From Neelides folsomi (Eukaryota > Arthropoda > Collembola > Neelipleona > Neelidae), in NCBI GenBank assembly GCA_034687125.1, contig JAQGBZ010000529.1, positions 1 through 34,966 of the forward strand: DNA of 34,966 nucleotides, given 5' to 3'. A model generated the notes under the pieces. The model was not told the origin of the DNA, ran no database searches, and worked only from the letters and a program-made list of their open reading frames with translations. Below are positions 31,738 through 34,966 of this stretch, piece after piece (the first letter of the stretch is position 1; each line of letters begins with the position of its first letter). A program made the translations under genes and the position numbers.

Positions 31738-33302
31738 ATGGATATTGCTTTTTTCGTCGGAGCCGGAGCCGTTTTGGTCGCCTATGTTGTCCGTAAAAGA
31801 ATCGCCAATTCTTTCGGTTCACATGACACGAAGGATGAAATGAAGCTGACTGGGAAGGTTGTGATCATCACAGGAGGAAATACCGGACTTGGGAAGGAAA
31901 CGGCATTTGAACTTCTGGATCGCGGAGCAAAAGTCATTTTGGCTTGCAGGGACATGGAGAGAGGAAACAAAGCAATGGATGAAATACGAGAAAGAACAAA
32001 CAACGGGATAATTGTAATTTAATCACAATTAAAGGATTGTTATATTTTTAATTTTCTGATCGTAATTTTACTTTTATTTTATACAGATTTTACATTATAC
32101 AGATTTAATATTAATATCATGTTAGTATCTAATATACTAACACGATATTAATTTATCCAACCTACATTTAATTGATTTTATTAATTTATCATAAATATGT
32201 CTATTTTAAAATGATTTAATTTGAATTAGGCTTGCATGGAGGTTGATTTAGCTTCATTCGAATCAATTCGAAAATTTACTGATGTGATGAACAAACGATT
32301 TGATCAAATTGACATTTTGATTAACAACGCTGGAGTTTTCGTTCCTTTATCAAAACGGATGAAGACAGAACAAGGATTTGAAATTAATTTCGGCGTTAAT
32401 CACATTGGACATTTTCTCCTGACCAATCTTTTACTCGAAACAATGAAAAAGGCGGATCATGCAAGGTTTTTCTTAATAACATTTAAGATTCAATTTAAGA
32501 TTAATCAATAAATCATCGAGATTGGTATAATATAATTAATCTAATTAATAAAATTATTATTTAATAATTTATACAAAATCATCCTAGAGTTTTTAATTTT
32601 GAGCATTTAAATTTATAAATTATTTGTTGTTTATTAATTTTATTTTAATAGAATTGTCAACGTGGCTTCAATGCTTTCCGAACAGGGCGAATTGAATTTT
32701 GATGATTTGAACATGGATTTGGTTGATCCAGAAAGCGTCAAATCCCCACGCGGGAAAACTCCTTATGCGAATTCCAAATTGGCCAACATTTTGTTTTCCA
32801 AACATCTTGGGTTGATTACGAGCGGAACTGGGGTTCATTCCTATGCACTTTGCCCTGGATGGGTCAAAACAGATCTCGGGAGAAATATGGATTTTACATG
32901 GTGGAATAAAATCCTCATGCTGCCTTTCGCTTTCTTTCTAATGAGAAATGTTCATCAGGTAAAATTCTTTAAAAATAAAACATTTTTAAATCATAATCCG
33001 AATTATGTTAAATATTTTAAATAAAATTTCAATATTTCAATAGGTTGTTTTTAAATTATTGAATGTTCTATTTAAAATTATTAAATAAATAGTTCAAATA
33101 AATATTAATTATCTTACTTTTTAAGGGAGTTCAAACAATTTTACATTGCGCCCTAAGCAAAGAATGTGGAACAGAAACTGGAAAAGTTTACAGAAATTGC
33201 GACATTTGGCAAACAAAATGTAAAGTGACTGAACCTCTGGCTAAAAAGTTATGGGAAATCAGCGAAAAACTCGTCAAAGATTTTGATGAAGAAAGTGAAT
33301 AA
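31738..33302 (+). CDS. RDH-D: retinol dehydrogenase-like SDR, 331 aa, four exons
   Basis: Exons 31738-32013, 32230-32465, 32652-32958, 33126-33302 (phases 0, 2, 0; 996 nt), with the same three intron sites as RDH-C. Residues 1-18 are an anchor (MDIAFFVGAGAVLVAYVV) followed by basic RKR, favouring cytosolic orientation of the catalytic domain. Motifs: TGGNTGLG at 45-52, ILACRDMERGNKAM, DLASFESIRKF, NNAGVFVP, NHIGHFLLTNLLLE, IVNVASM (catalytic Ser), YANSKLANI with Tyr209 and Lys213, CPGWVKTDLG. All catalytic residues are intact. It closely matches the vertebrate RDH11-14 layout; substrate specificity cannot be read from sequence. Its own TATA/initiator promoter lies 0.4 kb upstream. Confidence 0.94.
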
Positions 33303-33638
33303 TAAAAATATTAACTTAACTTTTTTCTAAATATTTAAAAAAATATAAATATTATTGTTATTATGTTTATTAAAATTCTTCATATAACTTTGTAACAAAA
33401 CTTAAACTTGATAAATAAATTAATATTACTATTATCTTCAGTTGATGAGTTTTATTTATAGGTAATTATAATTACATTTTGATAATCAATGGGACCACTA
33501 GTTTTTCATGTTGTTAATAACTTTTTTATTAATGGACCAATTGTCATGAAAATTGAACCTAATATGTAGAAACTTATGTAGTTTAAGACAAAAAATAACA
33601 AAGCGCACCCATATGGAAGCGTTCCCGGGAATACCGGT

Positions 33639-33930
33639 GGATACTTCAAATCTTTAATGAACACTTGCATCCTTACTATTCCTGGAATTAAGGCAGAAAA
33701 GTAAAAATAAATAGTTAATAAGTTTTGTACTTGTTACACAATGCTGGATCCGCCACTGATTTTACTCCATTTAAGCAAGAATAATCGTTCATTTACAATG
33801 ATTCACAATTTTATTTATTTATGCTTAATTTTGACTAAAATAATATTAAATTGTTCAAACCTAACAGCGAACATTTAAACTAATGTACTTTTTGACTAAT
33901 GATAAGAATTCTAAGTTAAATAATTTAATT
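33639..33930 (+). pseudogene. Decayed copy of the 3' part of RDH-C
   Basis: 33639-33715 matches the end of RDH-C exon 3 and its donor: TACTTCAAATCTTTAATGAA here versus TATTTGAAATCTTTAATGAA there, through GCAGAAAAGTAAAAATAAAT. From about 33768 it matches RDH-C's downstream flank (30905-31060): ACTCCATTTAAGCAAGAATA versus GCTCCATTTAAGGATGAATA, then further pieces to TAAGTTAAATAATTTAA. RDH-C exon 4 is missing between the two parts, replaced by a short unrelated piece with GGATCCGCCACTG. It is a DNA-level duplication relic of the array. Confidence 0.8.
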
Positions 33931-34966
33931 AATAATTAGCATTATTTTTAAATTTTGTATACCAGTCTCTTATACCATAAATTATATTAATGGTGAGATT
34001 TCACAAGTTTTTGTTTCTTATTAATCAACAGAGCTGTAACTGCTGAGTCGCACTGAGACAAAAATCTCAGGGCCTCAAGACCTAAAAGGGCCCCCGACGA
34101 TTTTTCTAAATTGGTGTAGATATTATCGAGGAAAAAAAATGTGTGCAGTGTTTCACACTCCAAGACAAAATGGTAATTAATTTACCTCTATACATACAAA
34201 TATATTAGATACTAGGTGTATCAGCGTTTGATGTTAATTTAAAATGTTAAATATGTGAATTGTGTTTCTGTGTTGTGACTATGGGAAATTTGTATGCGAG
34301 CTTTCTTTGTTTGTGAAAAATGGATTTATTGGCATTCTGTATTTTTCTTCTGGAGTAAAGACGTGTTTTTTGTCCTCTCCGATTTTCCTCGTTTTCCTTC
34401 ATTTTCACCCGAGTTGACCTGACCTCTTCGTTTTCACTTTCTTATTTTCACTGGGAATTTAAGTTAGGGAAATCCATTGGGAAATTCATAGCTACACTAG
34501 GTATACATACATGGATTTAATATACCAATTGCAAGGCATGAGTAAAGTGCAATTTATGAATCCATGTGCGTAAATTTATAATCATAATATAAATAAAGCT
34601 AATCATTACTTAAATGCAACTTATGATGAGAAGTTTCTTACTTATTGTCAATCTATAACTTTAATGCAATAACCAATAACTAATTAAAAATCCGAAACCA
34701 CACCCTAGATACGCCACTATGTGCTGCCACCCTCGTAACTTCTTAATCCTTATAGTTATCACCAAAGACATAATTAGACAAAATGTTCACAACAATCCCC
34801 TCTACAAAATACCTCTCATGCCACCCCCGGGAATTTTGACCCGCTATCGGGTTATGGGTCAAAAACCCATGAAAAACCCTACAAAATGCCAATCCATCGT
34901 AACTTTTTACCCTTAAGACTTTTCAATTTGCCACCCCCGGCCAAAACATTCTCCCCAGTCCCACCT
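33931..34966. other. Repeat-like terminal region without genes
   Basis: No coding exon was recognised. 34040-34110 has a locally GC-rich piece (GGGCCTCAAGACC, AAAGGGCCCCCGACG) unlike its surroundings. 34690-34966 is C-rich: TAGATACGCCACTATGTGCT, then repeated TGCCACCCC(C)GG near 34818 and 34931, with CTCGTAACTT/ATCGTAACTT recurring at 34732 and 34897. This looks like the edge of a dispersed repeat or transposon that continues beyond the window. Confidence 0.45.

Noticed and set aside
34719..34916. 65-codon frame in the terminal C-rich stretch
   Set aside because: The sequence is repeat-like (recurring TGCCACCCC and CGTAACTT) and the translation shows no family features.
1..34966. CRISPR arrays, tRNA or rRNA genes, integrated virus
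   Set aside because: No spaced direct repeats, cloverleaf-like B-box/T-arm sequence, rRNA core motifs, or viral replication or capsid motifs were noticed on either strand.

Overview
This window looks like nuclear DNA of an arthropod. The sequence is strongly AT-rich. Genes are split by short GT...AG introns (mostly 60-300 bp). One gene encodes a divergent ionotropic receptor, a family restricted to protostomes, and there are TATA/TCAGT core promoters, a lipocalin, C2H2 zinc fingers and relics of piggyBac, hAT and Tc1 transposons. I cannot fix the species; a springtail or other small-bodied arthropod would fit, but that is inference. Nothing bacterial or viral was seen.

Layout. 1-960: a four-exon secreted lipocalin with a TATA box. 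1.9-4.5 kb: a transposon graveyard, with a piggyBac relic (-) beside a decayed, intron-containing hAT transposase gene (+) whose last exon runs in frame into a copy of the 3' end of a zinc-finger gene. 6.0-8.1 kb: that zinc-finger gene, intact, 540 codons. 8.9-11.2 kb: a small glycine-rich protein of unknown family (147 aa, two exons) and, upstream, an orphan second exon of a paralogue, separated by a hAT-type MITE with a perfect 8-bp target duplication. 12.6-14.6 kb: a single-exon ionotropic receptor. 14.7-15.3 kb: weak minus-strand exon-like pieces, one resembling the start of a THAP domain. 16.1-18.8 kb: a broken copy of the downstream retinol-dehydrogenase-like gene, holding a TA-flanked MITE and a Tc1 transposase relic in one intron. 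19.5-21.2 kb: the intact parent gene (RDH-A). 21.8-26.0 kb (-): BAG6, ten coding exons, 958 aa. 27.3-33.3 kb: three more RDH-like SDR genes (B, C, D) in the same orientation, followed at 33.6-33.9 kb by a decayed copy of the 3' part of RDH-C. The last 1 kb is repeat-like.

How the genes relate. Four intact SDR genes and two broken copies form a tandem array in one orientation, with BAG6 lying inside the array on the other strand. All four proteins keep the NAD(P) motif, NNAG and YxxxK, so they are probably active membrane-anchored oxidoreductases acting on retinoids or other lipophilic carbonyls/alcohols. RDH-C and RDH-D share three introns, RDH-B keeps only one of these, and RDH-A has a different set, so the array mixes old and recent duplications. 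BAG6 is a conserved protein-quality-control gene with no evident link to its neighbours.

Coding exons below were joined by hand on GT/AG sites and reading-frame phase; no transcript evidence was available. I found no convincing new multi-gene system. The most unusual objects are the in-frame hAT/zinc-finger chimera, the spliced hAT gene itself, and the unknown small-protein pair.
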